A stretch of 44,756 nucleotides of DNA from Ancylobacter oerskovii. Its GTDB lineage: Bacteria > Pseudomonadota > Alphaproteobacteria > Rhizobiales > Xanthobacteraceae. The notes beneath the pieces are model-generated. The model saw only the letters and a program-made list of their open reading frames with translations. It was not told the origin of the DNA and did no database searches. Shown piece by piece: positions 18,728 through 31,268 of the stretch. The DNA lies in assembly GCF_018390555.1 (NCBI RefSeq), contig NZ_JAHBGB010000042.1:1-44756 (forward strand), written 5' to 3'. The position numbers and the translations under genes were made by a program. Numbering within the stretch: the first letter of the stretch is position 1; each line of letters opens with the position of its first letter.

Positions 18728-18988
18728 TCACAGCGTCTCCGGTTTGCGGTCGCCCTTCTGCATCCAGCGGATCAGCAGCGCCGCCGGCACCACCCAGCCG
18801 ATGCCCAGCACCACATAGGCGAGGAACTGCCAGAAGCCCGGCAGGGTCGTCACCCGTCCCTGCGCCAGGGCCATGGCGCCGAGCGCCCACAGGATCACCA
18901 GCAGGATGATCAGGCAGGTGCCGATGAATTTGCGCAGGCGCGGCGGCAGCGCGGGGCTGGTCGAGGGGCGGGAGGCGCCGTCATCCAT
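18728..18988 (-). CDS. DUF2842 small membrane protein
   Basis: An 86-residue protein starting MDDGASRPSTSPALPPRLRK, with two membrane helices: residues 22-42 (IGTCLIILLVILWALGAMAL) and 54-74 (FLAYVVLGIGWVVPAALLIR). The pattern RKFIG, then FLAYVVLGIGWVVPA, then a short basic end matches DUF2842, a family I associate with alphaproteobacteria and often seen next to ctaA. Function is unknown. Its neighbour ctaA is divergent, with 187 bp between the starts. Confidence 0.82.
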   Translation of the reverse strand: MDDGASRPSTSPALPPRLRKFIGTCLIILLVILWALGAMALAQGRVTTLPGFWQFLAYVVLGIGWVVPAALLIRWMQKGDRKPETL

Positions 18989-19175
18989 AAGCGGGGTTGT
19001 CCGATAAGTGATCTCAGGGACAATTCGCCCGATTGTGCGGGCGCGCGGAGAGCTATATCCGCTCCGGCGCCGGCTTGAAACCCGGCCTCGGGATCCGGGG
19101 TCGACAGCGGCTCGGGCGTGTCCGCCGCGCGGCACGCCGGGCCGCCGGGGCGGGAGCGGCGTACAGGAGCAGCAC

Positions 19176-20243
19176 ATGGCCCTATCCGGCACCGTCGATC
19201 TTTCCCGCGCACCGGCCACGGACCGCCTGCGCCCGGTGCGGCTGTGGCTTTATGCCGTCGCCGCGCTGATCGTGCTGATGGTGGTGGTGGGCGGCGCCAC
19301 GCGGCTCACCGAATCCGGCCTGTCGATCACCGAATGGAAGCCGGTCACCGGCACGCTGCCGCCGCTCGGCGAGGCCGCCTGGCAGGCCGAGTTCGAGAAA
19401 TACCAGCAGATCCCGCAATATCAGCAGATCAATCGCGGCATGAGCCTCGACGAGTTCCGCACCATCTTCTGGTGGGAGTGGGGGCACAGGCTGCTCGGCC
19501 GGCTGATCGGCTTCGTCTTCCTGCTGCCCTTCCTCTATTTCCTCTGGCGCGGGCTGGTCACCGGGCCGCTGCGCTGGAAGCTCGGCGGGCTGTTCCTGCT
19601 CGGCGGGCTACAGGGCGCGGTGGGCTGGTGGATGGTGGCGTCCGGCCTCGTCGGGCGGGTCGATGTCAGCCAGTACCGGCTGGCGACGCATCTGACGCTG
19701 GCCTGCGTCATCCTCGCCGCCACGGTGGCGGTGGCCGACGGGTTGCGGCCGGCCGGCGCGCGCCCCGCCGCCCCGCGCCTTTCGGCGCCGGCACTGGGGG
19801 TGTGGCTGGCCTGGGCGCTGTTCGTGGCGGTGCTGCTGCAGATCTTCCTCGGCGGCCTCGTCGCCGGCCTCGATGCCGGGCTCACCTACACCACCTGGCC
19901 GCTGATGGACGGGCATTTCATCCCGCCGGCGGAAAACCTGCTGGTGCAGCAGCCGGCCTGGCGCAACCTGTTCGAGAATGTGCTGACGGTGCAGTTCAAC
20001 CACCGCATGATGGCCTATACGGTGCTGGCGCTGGTGGTGGCCAACTGGCTGGCGCTGCGCGGCAGCGCCGCGAGTGGCCGGGCGACGTGGCTGGTCGGGC
20101 TGGTGACGGCGCAGGCGCTGCTCGGCATCCTGACGCTGATCCACCAGGTACCGATCGACATCGCCCTCGCGCATCAATTCGGCGCGACGCTCGTGCTCAT
20201 CGCCGCGACGGTGCACCTGCGACGCATGCGGGTCGGCGGCTAG
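19176..20243 (+). CDS. ctaA: Heme A synthase (COX15/CtaA)
   Basis: A 355-residue polytopic membrane enzyme that oxidises heme O to heme A for cytochrome aa3 oxidase. It has eight hydrophobic segments in two similar halves. The heme-ligand histidines are in place: His104 (EWGHRLLGR), His172 ([10 protein letters not shown]), His276 (QFNHRMMAY) and His333 ([11 protein letters not shown]). [20 protein letters not shown] near the N-terminus is the family signature. The start at 19176 follows AGGAG by 7 bp; the frame could extend to 19008 but without family similarity. The gene ends only 13 bp before the stop of the convergent IS481 transposase remnant. Confidence 0.95.
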   Translation: MALSGTVDLSRAPATDRLRPVRLWLYAVAALIVLMVVVGGATRLTESGLSITEWKPVTGTLPPLGEAAWQAEFEKYQQIPQYQQINRGMSLDEFRTIFWWEWGHRLLGRLIGFVFLLPFLYFLWRGLVTGPLRWKLGGLFLLGGLQGAVGWWMVASGLVGRVDVSQYRLATHLTLACVILAATVAVADGLRPAGARPAAPRLSAPALGVWLAWALFVAVLLQIFLGGLVAGLDAGLTYTTWPLMDGHFIPPAENLLVQQPAWRNLFENVLTVQFNHRMMAYTVLALVVANWLALRGSAASGRATWLVGLVTAQALLGILTLIHQVPIDIALAHQFGATLVLIAATVHLRRMRVGG

Positions 20244-21230
20244 GTATGACTTCTGATCAGGTTATTCCGGCGAGTGCCTGAGCCGGCGTTTTTCGGGCGA
20301 GGCTACCATGCGGCCTATGGTGATTGTACCAAGCCAGCCATCGTGGCAGGTCGGCGGCTCGGCGATCTGAAGACGGGAACGGGATGGCATAGGCCCATTC
20401 GCGCAGCAGGGTCCGGATGAAGCGCTCGGCCTTGCCGTTGGTCTTCGGCATATAAGGCCGGGTGCGGATGTGCCGGATACCCAGCATCCGCAAGGCCTTG
20501 CCGAACAGCCGGGCGATGTAGCCCGAGCCGTTGTCGGTCATCGCCCGCTCAACCCGGACGCCACGCACCCGGAACCAGCGCAGCGCCCGCACCAGGAAGC
20601 GTGTCGTCGACCCGCGTCGCTCGTCAGGCAGAGCACCTCGATATAAGCGAGGCGCGTGGCGTCATCGATGGCCAGGTGCAGGAAGTCGTAGCCTATGCCT
20701 TCGCTGGCGCCACGCCGGTTGCCGGTGATGCGATGGCCGATACCCGTGAAGCGGGCGAGCTTCTTGATGTCGAGATGAAGCAACTCGCCCGGCCGTTCGC
20801 GCTGATAGCGTAGCACCAGCTCCTTCGGTGCCAGCGCGGTGAGGCTTCCGAGCCGCATCCGCGTCAGCCATCCAGCCACCGTGGAGCGGGCAAAGCCCAG
20901 CCGGAGGGCGCGATCTCCTCGCCGCTCGGCCGATAGTCCCGGCGCAGGCGGGCGGCCAGTACCGCCAGAACCGGCCGGCCTCATCGCCTGCGGCGTGCGG
21001 CCGGGAGGAGCGGTTCTCAAGGGCCTACCGCCCCCTCCGCCCGCCAGCGGGCGAGCCATTTGCGGGCGGTCCTCCTGCTGATCCCGAAGCCGGCCGCCGC
21101 CTCGGCAACCGGCCGTTGCTCCTCAACGATCCGTCGAACCATCTCGGCTCGACCAAGCGGCGTCATGCGCGCATTCTGATGTGGGTTGTTCATCCTCATG
21201 TCCTGCGGTCGGTCGTATCGCAACAACCAC
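20244..21230 (-). mobile_element. Decayed IS481-family insertion sequence
   Basis: The stretch between ctaA and the tandem array is filled by an IS481-type transposase remnant on the minus strand. I could not define terminal inverted repeats with confidence. On the ctaA side only 13 bp remain between the two stop codons, so that end is probably lost or fused with the end of ctaA. On the other side GGTTGTT (21184-21190) and AACAACC (21222-21228) form a dyad around the transposase start, and the end lies near or beyond 21228. No target-site duplication was recognised. Confidence 0.75.
20257..21226 (-). pseudogene. IS481-family transposase, frameshifted
   Basis: Three separate frames together make one IS481 transposase. 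21226-21017 carries the N-terminal helix-turn-helix (MNNPHQNARMTPLGRAEMVR, then SRRTARKWLARWR). 21059-20538 carries the middle (RPGELLHLDIKKLARFTGIG, then LHLAIDDATRLAYIEVL) with the first catalytic Asp. 20592-20257 carries the end of the rve integrase core (MTDNGSGYIARLF, then TRPYMPKTNGKAERFIRTLL, with the Glu of the DDE triad in KAERF). The frame changes near 21020, near 20915 and near 20625, so the protein cannot be made without several shifts and the element is presumably immobile. Confidence 0.88.
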
Positions 21231-21405
21231 CTTCAGGCTCTCACGGACGATGAACAACCTCTCCAGAAGCCACAGCCAGCTCGGCGTCCCGGGGCGGAAG
21301 GTCCGGCTCACCCCGGCCTCGCCGGCGATGCCCAGCATCGGCGTCGAGGCGAAGCGGCCGGGATGTCCGCCTGACCTGACGCCTTCAGGCCGGGCATGTA
21401 CCGAT

Positions 21406-22650
21406 GTGGACTCGGCGGGTCCGCTTTCATGTAGGCGACAAGGGTAGTGGCTCGCAGAGCTTGGCGAGAGGTCGTCCTTGGAAGTAAAATTAAACTTGAA
21501 TGCCAGGCCGGAAAGGCTGCGAACGGGATATGGCCACCGGCGATCGTGGCGTGTGGGGCGGGAACGGGCAGCTGCGGTTCGACCTCCCGGTGAAAGGGGG
21601 CCGTACGAGACTGCCGGCGCACGCAAGTCGTATGGGCCGGCTCGCATTGTTGTCCCGCCGATGTGTCCTACTGAGGTGTCGCCCCGACGAGGCCGAACCA
21701 TCGGATCCGACATCTCCAAAGTGGGGAACGGCCAGCGTGAACCCGGAGGATGCCGCTTCTCATGCGGGGATAAGGTACTGGATCGCAACGCTTGGATTGA
21801 GGCCGTCCCTCCAGGCAGCGAGGCGCTGCCGAGATGCCGGGGCGGAGGGGCTGCGAACGGAATATGGCCACCGGCGGTCCGTCGCGTGCCGGGGCAGGAA
21901 GGGGCGTGCTGTTCGACCTCCCGGTGAAAAGGGGGCCGTACGAGACTGCCGGGGCATGCAGGTCGCACGGGCCGGCTCGCATTGTCGTCCCGCCGATGTG
22001 TCCTACCGAGGCACCGACCCGACGAGGCCGAACCATCGGATCCGACATCTCCGAAGCGAGGAACGTGCCGGCGTGAACCCGGAGGAGGCCGCTTCTCATG
22101 CGGGCCACAAGGTTACTGGATCGCAATGCTTGGATCGAGGCCATCCCTCCGGTCAACGAGGCGCTGCCGAGATGCCGGGGCGGAGGGCTGCGAACAGGCT
22201 ATGGCCACCGGCGATCCGTCGCATGCCGGGGCGGGAAGGGGCAGCCGCGGTTCGACCTCCCGGTGAAAGGGCCCGATATGAGACTGCCGGGGCATGCAGG
22301 TCGCACGGGCTGGCTCGCATTGTCGTCCCGCCGATGTGTCCTATCGAGGTGCCGAGCCGACGAGGCCGAACCATCGGATCCGACATCTCCAAAGTGGGGA
22401 ACGCGCCGGCGTGAACCCGGGAGGAGGCCGCTTTTCACGCGGGCATAAGGTACTGGATCGCAACGCTTGGATTGAGGCCATCCCTCCGGTCAACGAGGCG
22501 CTACCGAGGTGCCAGGCCGGAGGGGCTGCGAACGGGATATGGCCATGATGGTCCGTCGCGTGCCCCGGGTGGGAGGGGGTAGTCGCGGTTCGACCTCCCG
22601 GCGAAAGAAGGCCCGTACGAGATTGTCGAGGCATGCAGGCGGTACGGGTA
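21406..22650. repeat. Tandem array of four 331-338-bp units, function unknown
   Basis: Units start near 21406 (diverged at its left end), 21737, 22073 and 22411; the last decays after about 22650. Middle units are visibly near-identical. Landmarks recur in order in each: GTGAACCCGGAGGAGGCCGC, GGTACTGGATCGCAA, GCTGCGAACGG, ATATGGCCACCGG, GGTTCGACCTCCCGGTGAAA, GTCCCGCCGATGTGTCCTA, CGAACCATCGGATCCGACAT. The motif TGCCGGGGC occurs about three times per unit. Unit lengths are not all multiples of three and indels shift all frames, so a repeat protein is unlikely. There are no unique spacers, which rules out CRISPR. The array abuts the decayed IS481 element. Confidence 0.88.
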
Positions 22651-23345
22651 GAGATACGCCGAGCGGGGGGATCGTCCGCGGGGCGGTGAGGGCGATGATG
22701 ATCCGCCGCATGTGGGGATAAGCCGGTTGGCCGGGGGGGGGGCGGTTCACGAGCGAAGGGGACGGACGGACCCCGCCCAGCCGAAACCGGAGGTCCGCCA
22801 CCGGCTATCGGCAGGCCGAGCGATCGTCCGGCTGTTCATCGAGCCCGCCTCCCTTGGGCGCGCCGAAGCGGTGGCATGCCGGCGATATCCTGTGTCGGGG
22901 CGGACAGCGAGACGAGGCGAGACCAAAGCGCCCTTAGCCGGACGATGCCCGCCACATGGTTCGGTTGCCAGAACGCGGCCATGGTTTCTCGAAATGCCAG
23001 CCCGTCGCGTTTCGATCCGGGCACTCCACCGGAAGCCCCGACGGCGCCCCCCCCCCCGCCGGTGCCGTGAACTCGAAATGTCGCACAGCCGGCAATCCGG
23101 GCGAAAAGGGGCCGGAAGCGGTACGTCCGCGACATGCCGTCGATGCTGCCAGCGTCGCAACGCGCCGGCGGCGGCCGCATGCACCATCATGTCGACAGTG
23201 CCGGATGGTGCGGCCTCGCCGTTGCATGCCCCCGGACGTGTCTCCGCCCGGAAGGCGGTCATCCTCATCGGACAGGATGCCGTCATATCGGCCCCATCCT
23301 ACACCTGACTGCACACGTCCCGTGTGGCGGCGCGTCCTCTCCGGC
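22651..23345. other. Gene-free stretch between the array and uvrA, with G10 and C10 runs
   Basis: No frame here resembles a known protein, and frames on both strands show arginine/proline-rich GC-drift composition. A run of ten G lies at 22733-22742 and a run of ten C at 23047-23056, about 305 bp apart and in inverted orientation. Nothing else recognisable was found, and the uvrA stop follows directly. Confidence 0.6.
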
Positions 23346-26252
<2,907 letters not shown>

Positions 26253-26570
26253 TCCTGTCTCTCAATCCCGGCCCCAGGCGGGCCGGCACGACCACGCCCG
26301 TTTCCCGGGGGACGGCCGGGCCGTCTCGGGAGGGGCGCTCGCGCTGGCTGCATGGCGTCAAACATAGTGTCGCTTGGCCGAAACGTCATCGGGCTTGCGT
26401 CGCACTATGCACGATGATACGAACATAACAAGAACATTATTCGGGCATGCGTCTCGCGGATCGGCGCGGCCGGTGCCAAATGTGTGGATGAGGGCGGCGC
26501 TTGTCCGGTGGTCGGCGGCGCAATGGTCTATAGTGGCCGACCCTATGCGACGTGGATTTTGGAGGACGGA
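26253..26570. other. Divergent uvrA-ssb promoter region
   Basis: 318 bp separate the two start codons. The half next to uvrA is GC-rich. The half from about 26365 to 26450 is AT-richer and contains the SOS box. A frame extends ssb upstream to 26484, but those 29 residues are not SSB-like. I see no other gene here. Confidence 0.7.
26421..26435. promoter_or_regulatory. SOS (LexA) box shared by uvrA and ssb
   Basis: GAAC-ATAACAA-GAAC is a perfect GAAC-N7-GAAC LexA operator. It lies 169 bp from the uvrA start and 136 bp from the ssb start, in the only AT-rich part of the divergent region. LexA binding here could repress both genes, consistent with lexA and its own box at the other end of the window. 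Confidence 0.88.
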
Positions 26571-27125
26571 ATGGCCGGCAGCGTCAACAAGGTGATCCTG
26601 GTCGGCAATCTGGGCCGGGACCCGGAAGTGCGGACGTTCCAGAACGGCGGGCGGGTGTGCAACCTGCGCATCGCCACGTCGGAGACCTGGCGCGACAAGG
26701 CCTCGGGCGAGCGCCGCGAGCGCACCGAGTGGCATAGCGTGGTGATCTTCAACGAAAACCTCCTACGCATTGCCGAGCAGTATCTGCGCAAGGGCACCAA
26801 GGTCTATATCGAGGGCCAGCTGGAGACCCGCAAGGCGACCGACCAGTCGGGCGGCGAACGCTATTTCACCGAGGTCGTACTGCGGCAGTTTCGCGGCGAG
26901 CTCACCATTCTCGACAGTCGCGGCGGTGGCGAGGGAGCCGGCGGCGGTGACGACTATGGCGCGAGCAGCGATTTCGGCTCCGGCGGGTCGTCCTTTGGCG
27001 GCTCCTCGGCGCGCGGTTCCTTCGGCGGCGAGCGCAAGCCGGCCGCGGTCGGCGGCGGTTCGTCCTCGCGCGGGTCGTTCGGCGGCGGTGGCAGCAGCGA
27101 CATCGACGACGAGATTCCCTTCTGA
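26571..27125 (+). CDS. ssb: Single-stranded DNA-binding protein
   Basis: A 184-residue SSB that coats single-stranded DNA in replication and repair. The start [20 protein letters not shown] is preceded by GGAGG at a good distance. Residues 5-115 form the OB-fold ([34 protein letters not shown]). A Gly/Ser-rich linker with repeated FGG and RGSFGG motifs follows, then the acidic tip DIDDEIPF that docks partner proteins. Sharing an SOS box with uvrA fits its role in damage repair. Confidence 0.97.
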   Translation: MAGSVNKVILVGNLGRDPEVRTFQNGGRVCNLRIATSETWRDKASGERRERTEWHSVVIFNENLLRIAEQYLRKGTKVYIEGQLETRKATDQSGGERYFTEVVLRQFRGELTILDSRGGGEGAGGGDDYGASSDFGSGGSSFGGSSARGSFGGERKPAAVGGGSSSRGSFGGGGSSDIDDEIPF

Positions 27126-27579
27126 GGGCCGCCGCCGGGTGTTTCCGGTCCTTTGGACGGCGGCGCCGGAGGGGATGATGCGGAGGCGGACCATGGCGTC
27201 GGCTCGTCCTCGCGAGAAGTGAATATTGGAAGCCTGCCGGGCTCGCGGGCTTGGGGCGCGGGGATCCAGATGGGACGCCGTGCCGCAAGCGGAGTGGGAT
27301 CTGCTCGGGTGGCTCTTGTGCCGCGTAGGGTGCTGGTGGCGAGCCGTTCGATCTCGTCGGTGGCTGTCCTTCAACGGTGAGGGGGATGCTCCTCGATCGA
27401 TGGGCTGATGCGGGCGGCACCGGATGTGTCGCCGGCGGCCGGGCGGTGCGCTCCGTGCGGATGGTTTCCGCCTCGGTGCGAGAGTACCTGGCGATGAGGC
27501 TGTGCCCGTTCATATGGGCCTGACGGATGCCGCTCGTGGCGGTTATTGGCGGGGCCGGAATGCTTGTCGGTGGTGCCGG
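27126..27579. other. Gap between ssb and marC with no recognised gene
   Basis: This 454-bp convergent gap has no frame with family character on either strand. A loose hairpin (GCCGCCG near 27129 with CGGCGGC near 27158) follows the ssb stop and could help termination. Nothing else is supported. Confidence 0.5.
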
Positions 27580-28206
27580 TCAGAACCCGAAGGAGGTCTT
27601 GACGCCGTCGATGACGAACTGGACGGCGAGGACGGCCAGCACGACGCCCAGCAGGCGCGTCAATATGGCGTTACCGGTGATGCCGAGCCAGCGGTTCACC
27701 CGGTCGGCCGCGAGATAGACGATCAGGCAGGCGGCGATCACCAGCAGCGTGATGGCGAAAAGAGCGCCTAGGCGGCCGAGATCGCCATGCGCTTCGCCGG
27801 CAAGCAGCATCATGGCGGTGATGGCGCCGGGGCCCGCCATGAGCGGGATGGCGAGGGGAAATACCGCGAGATTGTGCAGCAGATGCTCGCGCATCGCCGC
27901 TTCCGTGGCGTCGGATTTGCGCTCGCTGCGGCGGCCGAACACCATCTCGAACGAGATGGTGAACAGCAGCAGCCCGCCGGCGATGCGGAAGGCGGGCAGG
28001 GTGATGCCGAGCGCCGCGAGCAGCGGCGCGCCGACGAGGCCGAACAGGGCGAGAATGGCGAGGGCGATCGCCGAGGCGCGCCAGGCGACATGGCGCCGCT
28101 CCTCCGCCGACAGGCCGGTGGTGACGGCGAGAAAAAGCGGGGCGAGGCCGATGGGGTCGATGACCACCAGCATCGTTGCCGCTGCCGATATCACGTAGTC
28201 GAGCAT
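27580..28206 (-). CDS. MarC family integral membrane protein
   Basis: A 208-residue protein with six predicted membrane helices. It begins MLDYVISAAATMLVVIDPIG, and the ML-V-DPIGLAPLFL segment is the MarC family signature. FRIAGGLLLFTISFEMVFG and AIPLMAGPGAITAMMLLAGE are also characteristic. The family was once linked to multiple antibiotic resistance, a role later disputed, so transport function is unknown. The position between ssb and gyrA is typical for the group. Confidence 0.9.
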   Translation of the reverse strand: MLDYVISAAATMLVVIDPIGLAPLFLAVTTGLSAEERRHVAWRASAIALAILALFGLVGAPLLAALGITLPAFRIAGGLLLFTISFEMVFGRRSERKSDATEAAMREHLLHNLAVFPLAIPLMAGPGAITAMMLLAGEAHGDLGRLGALFAITLLVIAACLIVYLAADRVNRWLGITGNAILTRLLGVVLAVLAVQFVIDGVKTSFGF

Positions 28207-28331
28207 CGTCCCCCGCCCTGGAATACCTCCCGCTGGGCACGGCGAGGGGAGGCGTCCGTCGGCATCATCCTATGTCCGGGAGGAAAAAGGGAAGGCGTTT
28301 CCGGGCGTTTTCGTCATGGTTTCGCCATCTT

Positions 28332-28363
28332 TTGACATGGCATGAAAAATATCTCTGTAACTA
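28332..28363 (+). promoter_or_regulatory. Predicted gyrA promoter
   Basis: A perfect -35 TTGACA (28332-28337) is followed at 17-20 bp by the weaker TGTAAC/TAACTAT (28357-28363). The surrounding 80 bp are the most AT-rich part of this region. It lies about 110 bp upstream of the gyrA start. The -10 choice is uncertain. Confidence 0.45.
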
Positions 28364-28474
28364 TCTGATTTTCAATAGGAATTTGTGGCCGTCGCGCAGT
28401 CGCCGCGCTGGCGTCGGCGAGCGGAATCGGCTAGATGAAACAACTCGCCAAGCAATCTACGGAAAGTCGCTTCC

Positions 28475-31240
28475 TTGTCCGATTCCGATACGCTGAGGCC
28501 TGAGGACGAAGGTCCTTCGGATATCCGGCCCGTCTCGATCACCGAGGAGCTCTCGCGCAGCTATCTCGACTACGCGATGAGCGTGATCGTCTCCCGCGCC
28601 CTTCCCGACGTGCGCGACGGGTTGAAGCCGGTGCATCGCCGCATCCTGTTCTCGATGCGCGAGAACAACTACGTTCCCGAGCGCCCCTACAACAAGTCGG
28701 CCCGCGTCACCGGCGACACGATGGGCAAGTACCATCCGCACGGCAACCAGGCGATCTACGATGCGCTGGTGCGTCTGGCGCAGGATTTCTCCATGCGCCT
28801 GCCGCTGATCGACGGCCAGGGCAATTTCGGCTCCATCGACGGCGACCCGCCGGCGGCCGAACGCTATACCGAGGTCCGCCTCGCGCGGCCGGCCATGTCG
28901 CTGCTGGACGATCTCGACAAGGACACGGTCGATTTCCAGGACAATTACGACGGCCGCGAGCAGGAGCCGACGGTCTTGCCGTCGCGCTTCCCCAATCTGC
29001 TCGCCAATGGCGCCGGCGGCATCGCGGTCGGCATGGCCACGAACATCCCGCCGCACAATCTCGGCGAGGTGATCGACGCCTGCATCGCCCTGATCGACGA
29101 GCCGGACATCGATGTCGAGAAGCTGCTCGACATCCTTCCCGGCCCGGATTTCCCCACCGGTGCGCTCATCCTCGGGCGCAGCGGCATCCGCCAGGCCTAC
29201 ATGACCGGGCGCGGCTCGATTGTCATGCGCGCCCGCGCCACGGTGGAGACCATCCGCAAGGATCGCGAGGCGATCATCATCACCGAGATTCCCTATCAGG
29301 TGAACAAGGCGACGATGATCGAGCGCATGGCCGAGCTGGTGCGCGACAAGCGGCTGGAAGGCATCGCCGAGATCCGCGACGAATCCTCGCGGGAAGGCCT
29401 GAGGGTGGTGATCGAGATCAAGCGCGACGCCCAGGGCGACGTGGTGCTCAACAACCTCTACCGCATGACCGCGCTGCAGACCTCCTTCGGCGCCAATATG
29501 GTGGCGCTGAACGGCGGCCGGCCGGCGGTGATGACGCTGCTCGACCTGCTCACCGCCTTCGTCGCCTTCCGCGAGGAGGTGGTGAGCCGGCGCACCAAGT
29601 TCCTGCTGCGCAAGGCCCGCGATCGTGCCCATGTGCTGGTCGGCCTCGCCATCGCGGTCGCCAATATCGACGAGGTGATCCGCACCATCCGCACCTCGCC
29701 GGATCCGGCCACGGCGCGCGAACTGCTGATGACGCGCGACTGGCCGGCGCAGGATGTCGCGCCGCTGATCGCGCTGATCGACGATCCGCGCCACCGCCTC
29801 GGCGAGGACGGCACCTACCGGCTTTCGGAAGAGCAGGCCCGGGCGATCCTCGATCTTCGCTTGCAGCGTCTCACGGCGCTGGGCCGGGACGAGATCGCCG
29901 ACGAGCTCGACAAGATCGCCGTCGAGATCCGCGAATATCTCGAGATCCTCGCGAGCCGCGTGCGCATCCGCCAGATCGTCAAGGACGAATTGCTGGAGGT
30001 GAAGGCGCAGTTCGGCACGCCGCGGCGTACCGAGATCACCGAAGCCGAGGGCGATTTCGAGGATGAGGACCTCATCGCCCGCGAGGACATGGTCGTCACC
30101 GTCTCGCATGCCGGCTATGTGAAGCGTGTGCCGCTCTCGACCTATCGGGCGCAGCGGCGCGGCGGCAAGGGCCGCTCCGGCATGTCGACCCGCGACGAGG
30201 ATTTCGTGACGCGGCTGTTCGTCGCCTCCACCCACGCGCCGGTGCTGTTCTTCTCCTCCAAGGGGCAGGTCTACAAGCTCAAGGTCTGGCGCCTGCCCAT
30301 CGCCACGCCGCAGGGGCGCGGCAAGGCGCTGGTGAACATCCTGCCGCTGGATTCCGACGAGCGCATCACCTCCATCATGGCGTTGCCGGAGGAGGAGGCC
30401 TGGGGCCGCATGCAGATCATGTTCGCCACCACCGGCGGCACGGTGCGGCGCAACGAGTTGTCGGATTTCACCAATGTGAACCGCAACGGCAAGATCGCCA
30501 TGAAGCTGGAGGAAGGCGAAGCCATCGCCGACGTCCAGCTCTGCACCGAGAATGACGACGTGCTGCTGACCACGGCGCATGGCCAGTGCATCCGTTTCCC
30601 GGCGACGGAAGTGCGCGTCTTCAAGGGGCGCGATTCCATGGGCGTGCGCGGTATCCAGCTGGATGGCGAGGACCGCATCATCTCGATGGCGATCATCCGC
30701 CATGTCGAGGCGACTGCTGAGGATCGCGCTGAATATATCAAGCGTGCCAATGCTGTGCGCCGCAGTCTTAATGGGGTGGATGAGGGGACTGAGGCCGAGG
30801 TTGAAGCCATCGACGCGGCGGATGCCGATGCCGAGGAGATCGGTGCCGGCGGCGGCGAACTCGGCCAGGCGCGCTATGCCGAGATGGGAGCGGCCGAGCA
30901 GTTCATCCTCACCCTGTCGCAGAATGGCTATGGCAAGCGCACCTCGTCCTTCGAGTATCGGACGACGCGCCGCGGCGGCAAGGGCATCGTCGCCATGGCG
31001 GTGAATGACCGCAACGGACCGCTGGTGGCCTCCTTCCCGGTAGAGGAGGCCGACCAGATCATGCTGGTGACGGATGGCGGCCAGCTGATCCGCTGCCCGG
31101 TCAACGGCATTCGCGTCGTCGGGCGCGGCAGCCAGGGCGTCATCGTCTTCGACACCGCCGAGGACGAGAAGGTGGTGTCCGTCGAGCGCGTCAGCGAGGA
31201 AGAGGGCGAGGAAGGGCTCGGCGAGGAGGCGGCCGACTGA
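28475..31240 (+). CDS. gyrA: DNA gyrase subunit A
   Basis: A 921-residue GyrA, the cleavage-rejoining subunit of gyrase. The start is TTG, with GGAAAG 8 bp upstream, and the protein begins [13 protein letters not shown]. The active Tyr is Tyr131 in ERYTEVRL. The quinolone-pocket helix reads [12 protein letters not shown] (85-96), so the site equivalent to E. coli Ser83 is Gln92 and that of Asp82 is Asn91; Asp96 is kept. The GyrA box QRRGGKG near residue 560 separates it from ParC. The C-terminal beta-pinwheel has an acidic Ala/Glu/Asp-rich insertion near residues 745-800, whose DNA at 30711-30800 uses more A/T-ending codons than the rest. The tail ends in Glu/Gly-rich sequence. Confidence 0.97.
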   Translation: MSDSDTLRPEDEGPSDIRPVSITEELSRSYLDYAMSVIVSRALPDVRDGLKPVHRRILFSMRENNYVPERPYNKSARVTGDTMGKYHPHGNQAIYDALVRLAQDFSMRLPLIDGQGNFGSIDGDPPAAERYTEVRLARPAMSLLDDLDKDTVDFQDNYDGREQEPTVLPSRFPNLLANGAGGIAVGMATNIPPHNLGEVIDACIALIDEPDIDVEKLLDILPGPDFPTGALILGRSGIRQAYMTGRGSIVMRARATVETIRKDREAIIITEIPYQVNKATMIERMAELVRDKRLEGIAEIRDESSREGLRVVIEIKRDAQGDVVLNNLYRMTALQTSFGANMVALNGGRPAVMTLLDLLTAFVAFREEVVSRRTKFLLRKARDRAHVLVGLAIAVANIDEVIRTIRTSPDPATARELLMTRDWPAQDVAPLIALIDDPRHRLGEDGTYRLSEEQARAILDLRLQRLTALGRDEIADELDKIAVEIREYLEILASRVRIRQIVKDELLEVKAQFGTPRRTEITEAEGDFEDEDLIAREDMVVTVSHAGYVKRVPLSTYRAQRRGGKGRSGMSTRDEDFVTRLFVASTHAPVLFFSSKGQVYKLKVWRLPIATPQGRGKALVNILPLDSDERITSIMALPEEEAWGRMQIMFATTGGTVRRNELSDFTNVNRNGKIAMKLEEGEAIADVQLCTENDDVLLTTAHGQCIRFPATEVRVFKGRDSMGVRGIQLDGEDRIISMAIIRHVEATAEDRAEYIKRANAVRRSLNGVDEGTEAEVEAIDAADADAEEIGAGGGELGQARYAEMGAAEQFILTLSQNGYGKRTSSFEYRTTRRGGKGIVAMAVNDRNGPLVASFPVEEADQIMLVTDGGQLIRCPVNGIRVVGRGSQGVIVFDTAEDEKVVSVERVSEEEGEEGLGEEAAD

Positions 31241-31268
31241 GTCGTCGCTTGCTCTCCCGATGATTCAA

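Noticed and set aside
21406..22650. A CRISPR array or a repeat-containing protein in the tandem array
   Set aside because: The units are over 330 bp with no unique spacers, so it is not CRISPR. Unit lengths of 331 and 338 bp are not multiples of three and frames break between units, so it is not a repeat protein. The apparent minus-strand frames of 60-160 residues are chance openings in GC-rich DNA.
22747..23286. A 179-residue minus-strand frame beside uvrA
   Set aside because: It is arginine-rich and without domains, hydrophobic pattern or ribosome site. It spans the homopolymer C run, which would make a frame unstable.
27424..27771. A plus-strand frame overlapping the end of marC
   Set aside because: It overlaps marC in antisense and lacks any family pattern.
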